Of a stretch of DNA of 64,000 nt, positions 9,399 to 18,706 are shown piece after piece (positions within the stretch are counted from its first letter, which is position 1; each line of letters opens with the position of its first letter). Source of the stretch: JBBDWJ01 sp963824095 (GTDB lineage: Bacteria > Acidobacteriota > Terriglobia > Bryobacterales > UBA6623); the NCBI GenBank assembly GCA_963824095.1, contig CAWGNS010000014.1, forward strand, positions 1,054,001 to 1,118,000, read 5' to 3'. The translations under genes were made by a program, and so were the position numbers. The notes under the pieces were generated by a model. That model searched no databases. It was not told where the DNA came from and worked only from the letters and a program-made list of their open reading frames with translations.

Positions 9399-9433
9399 GG
9401 AAGGTGCCGTGGGCCCAGGACTGGTCCTGTTGC

Positions 9434-10261
9434 TTAGGGCGCCGGCGGCGCCGCGGGCGCCTCGCCGTCTGGGGTCGAAGAAGGCGGCGGTGGTGGCGCT
9501 TCGGGGGCCGGTTGATCGCCGGGGAGCCCGCCGCCACTGCCTCCTCCACCACCCGTGGGGGTCGAGCCAGGGACGCGGCTGCGCTGCCAGACCGAGGCGG
9601 CGGCCCGTACGAAGCCTTGCACGATGCGGGCGGCTCGCGCCTTGTCGAAGCCCGCCTTGGCCAGCGGAGCGTCGCGGTAGACGATCAGGCTCTGCCCGGC
9701 TTCGACCGAGATCTCTTCGTCGCTGGGCAGCAGGCGGTGGCTGACCGCTACGGTGCCCTCGTCGACGGCGATCACCGTGGTTTCGGTCTCGTCGACCGAG
9801 ACCTCGAAAATGGTCCCCCGTACGGAAATAACGGCAGTGGGTGTAAAAACGCGCTGGTGATTGGGCCGGCCGCCAAGGTGCTGAATATAGACCCGGACGC
9901 GGCCCAGAAACACGTCAAGCAGGTCCCGGATGGTCCCCGGGTTCTTGCGAAACACTACGCGGGAGTCGGGATAAACCTGAAAGGTGCTGCCGTCGGCGAC
10001 CTGAAACTCGGCGAAACCGTCGGGGCCGGTGATGATGGTTTCCCCGGGCTGAACCGTGCTGTTGGGGAACAGCACCCAGATCGAATCGCTGCGCAGCACC
10101 GACACGTCGCCGACGGCGCTCATCAGCGTCGCGTCGTTCGAGCTGTCGTCGAACTGGGCGCGCAGCAGCCCTGGAAGCACCGCCAGCGCTAGCCAGAGGG
10201 CGACGAAGGCCGATGCCCGACGGCCACGTTGTGTCCACACTACCGCCACGGATTTCCCCAA
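9434..10261 (-). CDS. FecR-domain secreted protein
   Basis: 275 residues. A signal peptide ends around LPGLLRAQ. The central part is a FecR-type beta domain: VLFPNSTVQPGETIITGPDGFAEF, then TAVISVRGTIFEVSVDE and ETTVIAVDEGTVAVSH. The C-terminus is Gly/Pro-rich and low-complexity. Unlike the ECF anti-sigma FecR it has no membrane helix after the leader and no sigma factor beside it, so it is more likely a periplasmic or surface protein than a regulator. It is divergent from the BNR protein gene, with a 191-base shared upstream region. Confidence 0.8.
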   Translation of the reverse strand: MGKSVAVVWTQRGRRASAFVALWLALAVLPGLLRAQFDDSSNDATLMSAVGDVSVLRSDSIWVLFPNSTVQPGETIITGPDGFAEFQVADGSTFQVYPDSRVVFRKNPGTIRDLLDVFLGRVRVYIQHLGGRPNHQRVFTPTAVISVRGTIFEVSVDETETTVIAVDEGTVAVSHRLLPSDEEISVEAGQSLIVYRDAPLAKAGFDKARAARIVQGFVRAAASVWQRSRVPGSTPTGGGGGSGGGLPGDQPAPEAPPPPPSSTPDGEAPAAPPAP

Positions 10262-10452
10262 GGATAAGCACGCCGAGCGCCGAAGCGCGTCGAGAGCTTA
10301 CCTAATGATACGAAAAGTTTTCCCCTAAACAAATGCAAGATCGAGGGTTTTTGGGTAGTCTGGAGAGACATAGTCGCGTGTCGGATTGACACAGGGCAAA
10401 GGAGTTTCCCGCCCGGCCGCGGCCCTCGAATTGCAACTTCGCCACCTACTCG

Positions 10453-12483
10453 ATGGGATTCGTGCGTTTTCTCGTTGCCCTCATCGCCGCCGCCGGCTTG
10501 CTCGCCGGCGCGGAACAACCCGCTGTGGGCCCGCATTGGACGCGGGTCGGCGGGGGGGCTTTGTACCTGGGACTGGCCGGACCCATTGGCGCCCCGGTAC
10601 TGGACACGGCTTTCTCGCCCGACGGCCGGACGCTCTATGCGCGAACGGCGGGGCGAATCTGGGCCTCCGGCGACCTGGGTGAATCCTGGGAGCCACTGGA
10701 ATTGGCGAACGGCGAACCCTCGCCATTCGGCCCACAGCCGGTCCCCCCGGAGAACGCCCGCCCGCCGGTGAGCGAGCCCGAGGCGGCTCTGATCGCCCAT
10801 CCCTCGGTCCGAGGACGGGTCTACGCTCTGGGCAAGTACCTCTACCGCTCGTCCGATGAGGGCCTCACCTGGGTCAATCTGACCCAGGACGGACCGGGTT
10901 CCGTGATCGGCTTCTGGCAGACGGCTGTCGCGTTTCACCCCACCGAACCCGATCTGTTGGTGGTTTCCAACGCCGCTGGGCTGTGGAAATCAGCCGATGG
11001 CGGGCTTTCCTGGAGCAGTTTGAACGAGCGGCTACCGAATTTCCCGCTCTCGCGGTTCGTCTCCGGAGACCGCGCCGAAGGGCTGCGCATCAACACCGGG
11101 CGGCTGGGTACGTTTGAGCTGGTGCGTGGCGCCGGCGAATTGTGGAGCCGGGGAACGGCCCAGGAAACGCCGTTCTGGCTGCAGGCGCTGCCCGAACAAG
11201 ACCGGCTGCGGATGTCGGCCGATCCATGGAACTTGCCGGAGGGGTTGGCGGCCTCGTTCCGCGTGTGGGTCAACGGCGTGGCGGTTTCCGGCGATCTGAC
11301 CCGCTGCGCGACCGAGGCCTGTACCGACCCCTCCCAACATTTCATTTCGGCCTTGGCGGCCTCGGGCGGCGACTTGAGCGCGGCGCACTACTACGTGGGT
11401 ACTTCCGACGGGCTGCTGTCGGTGAGCGAGGATGGTGGACGCTCCTGGCGGGGGTCGGGCCTGCCGCCGGCCGATTCGCCCGTGGCGGCGATTTTCTCCG
11501 ATCCGGCAGACCCGCTGTCAGCCGTGGTGGTCTTTGGCGGCGCCGAGGGCAGCCGCGTGTTCCGGACGACCAACGGCGGGCGCCTGTGGGACGACGTCAC
11601 CGCCAACCTTCCCGCCGGCCGGATCGATGCGGTGGCCGGCAGCGCTCAGGGCGGGGCCATCTACGTGGGCGGCGAGTTCGGCGTGTATTACAGCAGCGAC
11701 GGTCTGCGCGCCGTGGCCCAGGACGGTTTTTGGCGGCCGGCGGCCGGCAATCTTCCGGCGGCAACGGTCGACGACCTAATGCTCGACAATGTGGCGGGCT
11801 TTCTTTACGCCTCGGTGGATGGTTTTGGCATTTTCCGCGCGCGCGCCCCGGCCGTGCTCGACGCGCTGCGGGTATTGAACGCGGCGGACCTGACGCAGCG
11901 CCCGGCGGCGCCGGGCGGACTGCTGACGATCCTGGGAGCGCAGGTAAGCGGCGTTTCGGTCGGCAGCGTGCGGGCCCCGGTGCTGGCCTCGGGCGACCGC
12001 GAATCGCAGATTCAGGTGCCTTTCGAGGCCTCCGGCGAGCGGCTGGAACTGGCGTTGGAAACCCAACAGGGTGCGACGCGTTTGGGGTACCCGCTGGCGG
12101 CGGTTTCACCGGCCATCTTTGTCGACCGGGGCGGGCCGCTGGTGCTCGACGCGGGTACCGGCCGGCTGCTGGGTGCGGCGTGTCCGGCGGCGGCCGGCAG
12201 TCAAATCCTGATCCTGGCCACGGGTTTGGGGCGCGTTTCCCCCGAATGGCCGACCGGACTACCGGCGCCGCTGGACAATCCTCCGGCCACGGTGCGCCCG
12301 GTTCATGCCTATCTCAACGGCATTCCCCTCAAGGTGACGTCCTCGACGCTGGCCGGCGGATATATCGGCACCTACATCGTGCAGGCCGAGATCCCCGCGG
12401 TGCTCAACTTCGGCGTCGGCGAGTTGACGATTGAAGTCGGCGGCCAGCAGAGCAACGCGGTCCGGATCTTCACCGAACCATAG
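10453..12483 (+). CDS. Secreted BNR/sialidase-like beta-propeller protein with TIGR03437 C-terminal domain
   Basis: 676 residues. After a signal peptide (LVALIAAAGLLAGA) come several BNR-type Asp-box motifs (SSDEGLTWVN, SADGGLSWSS, SEDGGRSWRG, TTNGGRLWDD) of a VPS10/photosystem-stability-like propeller. The C-terminal 220 residues (AADLTQRPAAPGGLLTILG ... QSNAVRIF) match the Solibacter-type domain TIGR03437, a strong lineage marker. Four Asp-boxes do not prove glycosidase activity, and no sialidase catalytic triad was recognised. No clear ribosome site precedes the ATG. Confidence 0.82.
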   Translation: MGFVRFLVALIAAAGLLAGAEQPAVGPHWTRVGGGALYLGLAGPIGAPVLDTAFSPDGRTLYARTAGRIWASGDLGESWEPLELANGEPSPFGPQPVPPENARPPVSEPEAALIAHPSVRGRVYALGKYLYRSSDEGLTWVNLTQDGPGSVIGFWQTAVAFHPTEPDLLVVSNAAGLWKSADGGLSWSSLNERLPNFPLSRFVSGDRAEGLRINTGRLGTFELVRGAGELWSRGTAQETPFWLQALPEQDRLRMSADPWNLPEGLAASFRVWVNGVAVSGDLTRCATEACTDPSQHFISALAASGGDLSAAHYYVGTSDGLLSVSEDGGRSWRGSGLPPADSPVAAIFSDPADPLSAVVVFGGAEGSRVFRTTNGGRLWDDVTANLPAGRIDAVAGSAQGGAIYVGGEFGVYYSSDGLRAVAQDGFWRPAAGNLPAATVDDLMLDNVAGFLYASVDGFGIFRARAPAVLDALRVLNAADLTQRPAAPGGLLTILGAQVSGVSVGSVRAPVLASGDRESQIQVPFEASGERLELALETQQGATRLGYPLAAVSPAIFVDRGGPLVLDAGTGRLLGAACPAAAGSQILILATGLGRVSPEWPTGLPAPLDNPPATVRPVHAYLNGIPLKVTSSTLAGGYIGTYIVQAEIPAVLNFGVGELTIEVGGQQSNAVRIFTEP

Positions 12484-12531
12484 TCTCCCACGCCCGGATC
12501 TTCCCGCGCCGTGTCTGCCGGCGGCGAGCTG

Positions 12532-13545
12532 CTACTTGATCCCCACCACCATCGAATCGGGCCCTACCAGGTGCTCCACCCGTGTCTCGCGAAATCCGGC
12601 TTCCTTCATCCAGCCCGTGCAGTCGGCGCCCGAATAGTCGAACCCGCCCGAGGTCTCGATCAACATGTTCAGGCTCATCAGCAACCCGAAGCTGTTTTTG
12701 GAGCGATCGTCGTCGATGATCGAGTCGTAGACGATGAACGCGCCCCCTTCGGGCAGCGCCTCATACGCTTTCCCGATCAGCATCTTCTTCTCTTCCAGGT
12801 TCCAGTCGTGCAGGATGTGGCCCATCATCACGACGTCCACCTTCGGCAGCGGATCGGTGAAAAAACTGCCCGCCTGGAACGATACGCGATCGGCTACTCC
12901 CATCGCCTGCGCGTAGTCTTCGAAGATCGGCGCGACTTCGGGCAAGTCAAATCCGATGCCCTTCAGCCCGGGATGCGCGCGCGCAACCTGCACCGCCAGA
13001 TCGCCTTGCGCCGTGCCGGCGTCGACGAACGTCTTGTAGTCGGCCCAGGGGAAATTCTGCGCAATCGCGAGGTTGGCGCCGTGGCTGATCCCGGTCATCG
13101 CCGACAGGAACTCCCTGAGCCGCGCGGGGTCGGCATAGAGCATGGCGAACATGTCCGGTCCGCCCTCTTTCGACTCGTTCTGAGGCTGCCCGGTGCGCAA
13201 TGCCTCGGTCAGATGGCCCCAGAAGGGATACAGCCGGTGATTGGCCATCTCGAGCATCCCACCGATATAGGACTTCTTGTGCTTGTCGAGAAACAAATCG
13301 GCGCTGGGCGTGTTGCTGTACTTGCCATCGACCCGCTCCAGAAAGCCGAGCGACACCAGAGCGTCGAGAAAATCGCGCGCCGATCGCGGATGCAGCCTCA
13401 ATCGCGCCTGGACCGCCGCCAAATCCTCAGGATGCTTGGCCAGCTCGGTGAACAGTTCCATCTCGATCGCGCTCAGCAGCGCTTTCGAGGCCCAAAATCC
13501 CAGGCCCACTTGCATCAGGTGGGCGATGCCCGGATGTTCGCTCAT
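12532..13545 (-). CDS. SAM-dependent O-methyltransferase, acetylserotonin/COMT-like
   Basis: 337 residues from the ATG at 13545, which has GGGAG about 10 bases upstream; the longer frame to 13758 has no such support. The N-terminal part is a winged-helix dimerisation domain (ELFTELAKHPEDLAAVQARL). The C-terminal part is a Methyltransf_2-type domain with FVDAGTAQGDLAVQVARAHP (SAM site), GFDLPEVAP and a catalytic-region MMGHILHDW followed by an EALPEGGAFIVYD strand. The substrate is likely a small hydroxylated molecule; it cannot be named. It is divergent from a second methyltransferase gene. Confidence 0.83.
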   Translation of the reverse strand: MSEHPGIAHLMQVGLGFWASKALLSAIEMELFTELAKHPEDLAAVQARLRLHPRSARDFLDALVSLGFLERVDGKYSNTPSADLFLDKHKKSYIGGMLEMANHRLYPFWGHLTEALRTGQPQNESKEGGPDMFAMLYADPARLREFLSAMTGISHGANLAIAQNFPWADYKTFVDAGTAQGDLAVQVARAHPGLKGIGFDLPEVAPIFEDYAQAMGVADRVSFQAGSFFTDPLPKVDVVMMGHILHDWNLEEKKMLIGKAYEALPEGGAFIVYDSIIDDDRSKNSFGLLMSLNMLIETSGGFDYSGADCTGWMKEAGFRETRVEHLVGPDSMVVGIK

Positions 13546-13675
13546 CGCTTTTGACTCCCACGATTCCCGACCGCGAAGGATAACACACAACATCTGCTGG
13601 CATTGACCTGCGGCTTCTGGATCGGGTCGAGCGGCCCAGCTCCAGACGGCGAGCCTTGGGACTACACTGGAGGCC

Positions 13676-14548
13676 GTGGTATCGCGGAGAACCGTCCTCG
13701 GAATCCTGTCGATCCCGGGGCTTCGCGGCCAGGGCCAGGGACCAGAGATGTTCGGCAATGCGGAAGCCTATGAACGCTTCATGGGGCGCTGGAGCCGCCT
13801 TGTGGCTCCCGTTCTGGTGGACTTCTCCCGTGTGCCCGAGTCGGGATCTGTATTGGACGTCGGGTCGGGCACAGGAGCCCTGGCGCTTGCGATTGCCAGC
13901 CGAAGACCGGGCAGCCAAGTATTGGGAATCGATCCGTCCCAGGAATATGTCGCCTACGCCAACAACCGGAATCCGTTTCCCGGCCGGGTACGGTTCGAGA
14001 CGGGCGACGCTCAGGCGCTGCGCTTTCCCGATGCCGCGTTTGGAGCCAGCCTCTCTTTGCTCGTGTTTAATTTCATTCCCGACTCCACAAAGGCTCTCGG
14101 GGAGGTGCGCCGCGTGACGCGCCCTGGGGGCCAGATCTCGGCGGCTGTTTGGGACTACGGCGCCGGAATGGGGATGCTCCGCGCCTTCTGGGACGCCGCG
14201 GTCAGCATCGACTCGAACGCGCAACGTCTCGACGAGAAGCACATGCCGTTGTGCCGCGCCGGAGAATTGTTCCAGGCGTGGACGCAGGGCGGCCTGGAAC
14301 AGGTTCACGAGCAGCCCCTGGATTTCACGATGCGATTCGAATCGTTTGCGGACTACTGGCAACCCTTTTTGCTGGGGCAAGGGCCCGCCGGCGCTTACGT
14401 TCGCACTCTGGATCGCAAACAAAAAGAAGCACTGCGCGCCGAGTTGAGGCGCCGATTGCCGCTGCCCGCCGATGACGCGCCTTTCACCCTACCGGCCCGC
14501 GTCTGGGCAGTGCGCGGCACGGTACCTGGCGCGCGCACACCGGCCTAG
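13676..14548 (+). CDS. Class I SAM-dependent methyltransferase (UbiE-like)
   Basis: 290 residues from a GTG start. Motif I is VLDVGSGTGALALAIA, motif II GIDPSQEYVAYA, and the later motifs RFETGDAQALRFPDAAF and RVTRPGGQISAAVWD give a standard Methyltransf_11 fold. The N-terminal SRRTVLGIL stretch looks like a twin-arginine start but is too short to be a convincing export signal. The ATG at 13748 (MFGNAEAYERFMGRW), where family similarity begins, is a serious alternative start. The substrate is unknown. Confidence 0.75.
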   Translation: MVSRRTVLGILSIPGLRGQGQGPEMFGNAEAYERFMGRWSRLVAPVLVDFSRVPESGSVLDVGSGTGALALAIASRRPGSQVLGIDPSQEYVAYANNRNPFPGRVRFETGDAQALRFPDAAFGASLSLLVFNFIPDSTKALGEVRRVTRPGGQISAAVWDYGAGMGMLRAFWDAAVSIDSNAQRLDEKHMPLCRAGELFQAWTQGGLEQVHEQPLDFTMRFESFADYWQPFLLGQGPAGAYVRTLDRKQKEALRAELRRRLPLPADDAPFTLPARVWAVRGTVPGARTPA

Positions 14549-14972
14549 CGCGACAGCGGCGCGACTATGTCGCAGGGCTCCCCGCTCTCCACGTTGGAAG
14601 CATTCGGCACCTGCCTGGAAGGCCTTCGTAGTGTCTCCGCTGGCGCCGCACGGCCGGCACCTGTGCCAGGTGGCGCGGACATGCGACCGGATGTGGCGCT
14701 GCGCCAGGCCGGATGGGGCGCGGGCCTGCGGGCGGCTGCGTCCGCCTGCGGCGGAGGTTGCTGGCGGCCACCGGCTCGCGCCTTCATCGAGGTGTCAAAC
14801 TGAGAGAGATCAAGAGCCTTTGGGACCTGTGTTGTACCCTGAAACCGTGAGCGTGCGGCAAACCCGGCGCCCCAAGAATGAAACCAGCGATCTCGATTGT
14901 TCTTCAGCTTTGCCGCTGGGACGCGCCCGATTGGCAGGGCCGGCGGCCAGGTCCTGCTGCGTCTGAACAACC
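14549..14972. other. Intergenic stretch without a recognised gene
   Basis: 424 bases between the methyltransferase and coaE. Open frames on both strands give Pro/Arg/Ala-rich translations with no recognisable domain and poor starts. No hairpin with a T-run, tRNA-like T-loop or repeat shared with the rest of the window was noticed. Confidence 0.5.
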
Positions 14973-15611
14973 ATGTTGAAAGTCGGCCTCACCGGCGGCC
15001 TGGCCAGTGGCAAGACCTATGTGTCGAAGCTGCTCGAAGAACATGGCTGCCACGTCGTCCATGCCGATAGGCTCGGGCACGAGGTGCTGTTGCCGCAGGG
15101 GGAGGCCTACCCGGCCGTCGTCCAGGAATTCGGCTGCGACATTCTGGGCCCGGACGGCTGCATCGACCGCAAGCTGCTGGGCAAGCTGGTGTTTGCCGAC
15201 GCCTCGCGCCTCGAAACACTGAACGCGCTGGTCCACCCGCATGTGTTCCGCCGCGAGCGCGAATTCTTCGAACAGGTCAACGCAAAAGACCCTGCCGGTA
15301 TCGCCATCGTCGAAGCCGCCATCATGATCGAAGTCGGCAGCTACAAACACTACGACCGGCTGCTGGTGACCTACTGCACTCCCGAACAGCAGATCGAGCG
15401 CTTCCGCGAGCGTGAAGGCGCCAGCGAGGCCGAAGCGAGAGCGCGGCTCGATCGCCAGATGCCCCTCGACGCGAAACGAAAATTCGCCGATTACGTGATC
15501 GATACGTCGGGAACAAAAGCCGGCACGGCCCAACAGGTGGAAGAGGTCTATCGGAAGTTAAAAGAGGAAGCGGCGGCTGGGGCCGCGGTGGGTGCTCGGT
15601 TGCCCCGTTGA
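14973..15611 (+). CDS. coaE: Dephospho-CoA kinase
   Basis: 212 residues, normal length. Catalyses the last step of coenzyme A synthesis (ATP plus dephospho-CoA). P-loop GLTGGLASGKT is at residues 5-15, followed by HVVHADRLGHEVL (the conserved substrate-site Asp), KLLGKLVFAD, LNALVHPHVFRRE and the lid-region REGASEAEARARLDRQM, all diagnostic for CoaE. The stop lies inside an 8-bp tandem repeat. Confidence 0.95.
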   Translation: MLKVGLTGGLASGKTYVSKLLEEHGCHVVHADRLGHEVLLPQGEAYPAVVQEFGCDILGPDGCIDRKLLGKLVFADASRLETLNALVHPHVFRREREFFEQVNAKDPAGIAIVEAAIMIEVGSYKHYDRLLVTYCTPEQQIERFREREGASEAEARARLDRQMPLDAKRKFADYVIDTSGTKAGTAQQVEEVYRKLKEEAAAGAAVGARLPR

Positions 15612-15772
15612 TCGGTTGATCGGTTGATCGGTTGATCCGAGTGTGGATCGCGCGTTAAGCGGGTCTTGCCAATCCGCCAACCAGCCGTCGATCGGCAAAC
15701 CGGATTCCGAACACACCGGATCATCCAGCAAATCCCAGAACCCCAGCCAAATCCGGATCAACCGATCAACCG
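15607..15772. repeat. Tandem octamer and 19-bp inverted repeat between coaE and the DegP-like gene
   Basis: Four head-to-tail copies of GTTGATCG fill 15607-15638 (last base C). The end of this array (15621-15639) is the exact reverse complement of 15754-15772, giving a 19-bp perfect stem around about 114 bases. It overlaps the coaE stop and ends just before the protease start. The origin is unknown; it may be a recombination-derived or regulatory structure. Confidence 0.7.
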
Positions 15773-15803
15773 CCCAACAGATAAGATGGATAAGGAAACC
15801 GTT

Positions 15804-16937
15804 ATGAGGCGATTGCGCCCTTTTTTCCTGGCCTTGCTGCTCACGGCCGCGTTCGTGGCGTGGACCACGATCGCCGACCGCCGGGCGCGCGTTCAGGGCC
15901 CTCCGAGCGAGCAGTTCTGGACCGAGGCGCAGTCGGCCGGTCTGACGCGGGAAGAAATCTCCAACGTCGATATCTACGAGCATGCGTCGCCGGCCACGGT
16001 AAACATCACCAGCAAAGTTCTGCAGCAGGGTTGGTTTTTCGAGGTCTATCCGACGGCGGAAACCGGTTCCGGCTTCCTGATCGACGCCGAGGGGCGCATC
16101 CTCACCAATCACCACGTCATCGGCGGCAACGCGCCGTCGATCGAGGTGACCCTCGCCGACAAGCGGCGTTTCTCGGCCGAAGTACTCGCCATTGACGAGG
16201 CCAACGACCTGGCACTACTCAAGATCGACGCCGGCGAGCCGCTCCCCTATCTGCCGCTGGGCAATTCCGACAACCTCAAGGTCGGCCAGAAAGTTCTGGC
16301 GATCGGCAATCCTTTCGGACTCGAAGGCACGTTGACGACGGGCATCATCAGCTCGGTGGGCCGCTCGATTCGCGATCGCAAGGGCGTACTGGAGGACATG
16401 ATCCAGACCGACGCCGCCATCAACCCCGGCAACAGCGGCGGTCCGCTGCTCGACAGCAGCGGCAACGTGATCGGCGTCAACACCGCCATCTACGGGCCCG
16501 GCGGCAACATCGGCATCGGCTTCGCGATGCCCATCAGCCGCGCCAAGCCGCTGCTCGAATACGCCCGCACCGGCGGCACGGCGCGCCCGCCCGAACCGAT
16601 CGGCGTGCAATCGTATTTCCTTACCAGCCGTCAGGCGCGCGCGCTGGATCTGCCGGCCGCCGCGGGCTACCTGCTCACGGAGGTGACGCCCGGCTCGGCC
16701 GCCGACCAAGCGGGCCTGCGCGGGGCCAGCCGCGAAATCGAAGTCGGCAACTACGTCATCCCCTGGGGCGGCGACTTCGTAACCGGCATCGACGGCCACA
16801 CCGTCGCCAACGGCAACCTCTGGCGCCAGATCATGGCGCTCAAGCAAGGCGGCCAGAAACTTCACCTGAAAATTGTGCGCGACGGACAGGAAATGGAAGT
16901 CGACGTGACGCTGCGCTCCAAGCCACAGCACCTGTGA
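15804..16937 (+). CDS. DegP/HtrA-like serine protease with PDZ domain
   Basis: 377 residues from the ATG at 15804, preceded by AAGGA; an in-frame ATG at 15786 is the alternative. A signal anchor (about 7-20) leads to a trypsin-like domain with His104 (TNHHVI), Asp135 (ANDLALLK) and Ser211 (NPGNSGGP), then one PDZ domain (GYLLTEVTPGSAADQAGLRG ... HLKIVRDGQEMEVDVTL). With a single PDZ and a membrane anchor it resembles DegS or small HtrA enzymes, which act in periplasmic protein quality control or envelope-stress signalling. Confidence 0.92.
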   Translation: MRRLRPFFLALLLTAAFVAWTTIADRRARVQGPPSEQFWTEAQSAGLTREEISNVDIYEHASPATVNITSKVLQQGWFFEVYPTAETGSGFLIDAEGRILTNHHVIGGNAPSIEVTLADKRRFSAEVLAIDEANDLALLKIDAGEPLPYLPLGNSDNLKVGQKVLAIGNPFGLEGTLTTGIISSVGRSIRDRKGVLEDMIQTDAAINPGNSGGPLLDSSGNVIGVNTAIYGPGGNIGIGFAMPISRAKPLLEYARTGGTARPPEPIGVQSYFLTSRQARALDLPAAAGYLLTEVTPGSAADQAGLRGASREIEVGNYVIPWGGDFVTGIDGHTVANGNLWRQIMALKQGGQKLHLKIVRDGQEMEVDVTLRSKPQHL

Positions 16938-16977
16938 GCAGCGCGCCGCGCGACTCAGGGGGAGCACTCAGGGGGAG

Positions 16978-17166
16978 GTAGAGACAGGCGCTCTCGCCTG
17001 TCGGCCGCAGCGAAGCGAAGGCCACCCCCGATGCTGAGTTTTCACTCGTGAAACAAGGGCGGTAGGCCTGGGCGAGCAGCGCATGCGTCGTCGAGTCGGC
17101 GCCGGCCTCGATGGCCAAACCCAGGGCCGCCTGACGGCGGCGACAGGCGAGAGCGCCTGTCTCTAC
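16978..17166. repeat. Family A intergenic repeat, copy 2
   Basis: Left end 16978-17002 (GTAGAGACAGGCG ... CGCCTGTC) and right end 17142-17166 (inverse) frame about 140 bases. The copy shares with copies 3 and 4 the inner CGGCCGCAGCGAAG box at the left and GGGCCGCCT-ACGGCGG box at the right. It fills most of the 314-base gap between the protease and the DUF1501 gene. Confidence 0.8.
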
Positions 17167-17170
17167 TCAG

Positions 17171-17214
17171 GACAGACACGATTGTCTGTCCCACGCGCGG
17201 GCTTACGCCCGCGG
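17171..17214. repeat. Hairpin GACAGACA-N4-TGTCTGTC plus family D palindrome
   Basis: Immediately after repeat A copy 2 come a perfect hairpin GACAGACA-CGAT-TGTCTGTC and CGCGGGCTTACGCCCGCGG (17196-17214). The latter recurs with one change at 46261-46279. The GACAGACA hairpin also follows copy 3 (about 49241-49260) and, degenerate, copies 1 and 4, so it is probably part of the repeat unit. Confidence 0.6.
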
Positions 17215-17251
17215 CTCTGAGCGGGACATCGGGGCGCTCGGCGGCGGCGCC

Positions 17252-18703
<1,452 letters not shown>

Positions 18704-18706
18704 CGC

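Noticed and set aside
13676..13747. Twin-arginine export signal on the methyltransferase
   Set aside because: SRRTVLGIL is present, but the hydrophobic stretch is too short and a cytosolic methyltransferase is expected; the start may be at 13748.
14545..14970. Minus-strand frame between the methyltransferase and coaE
   Set aside because: Pro/Arg-rich, no recognisable family, spans a typical intergenic gap.
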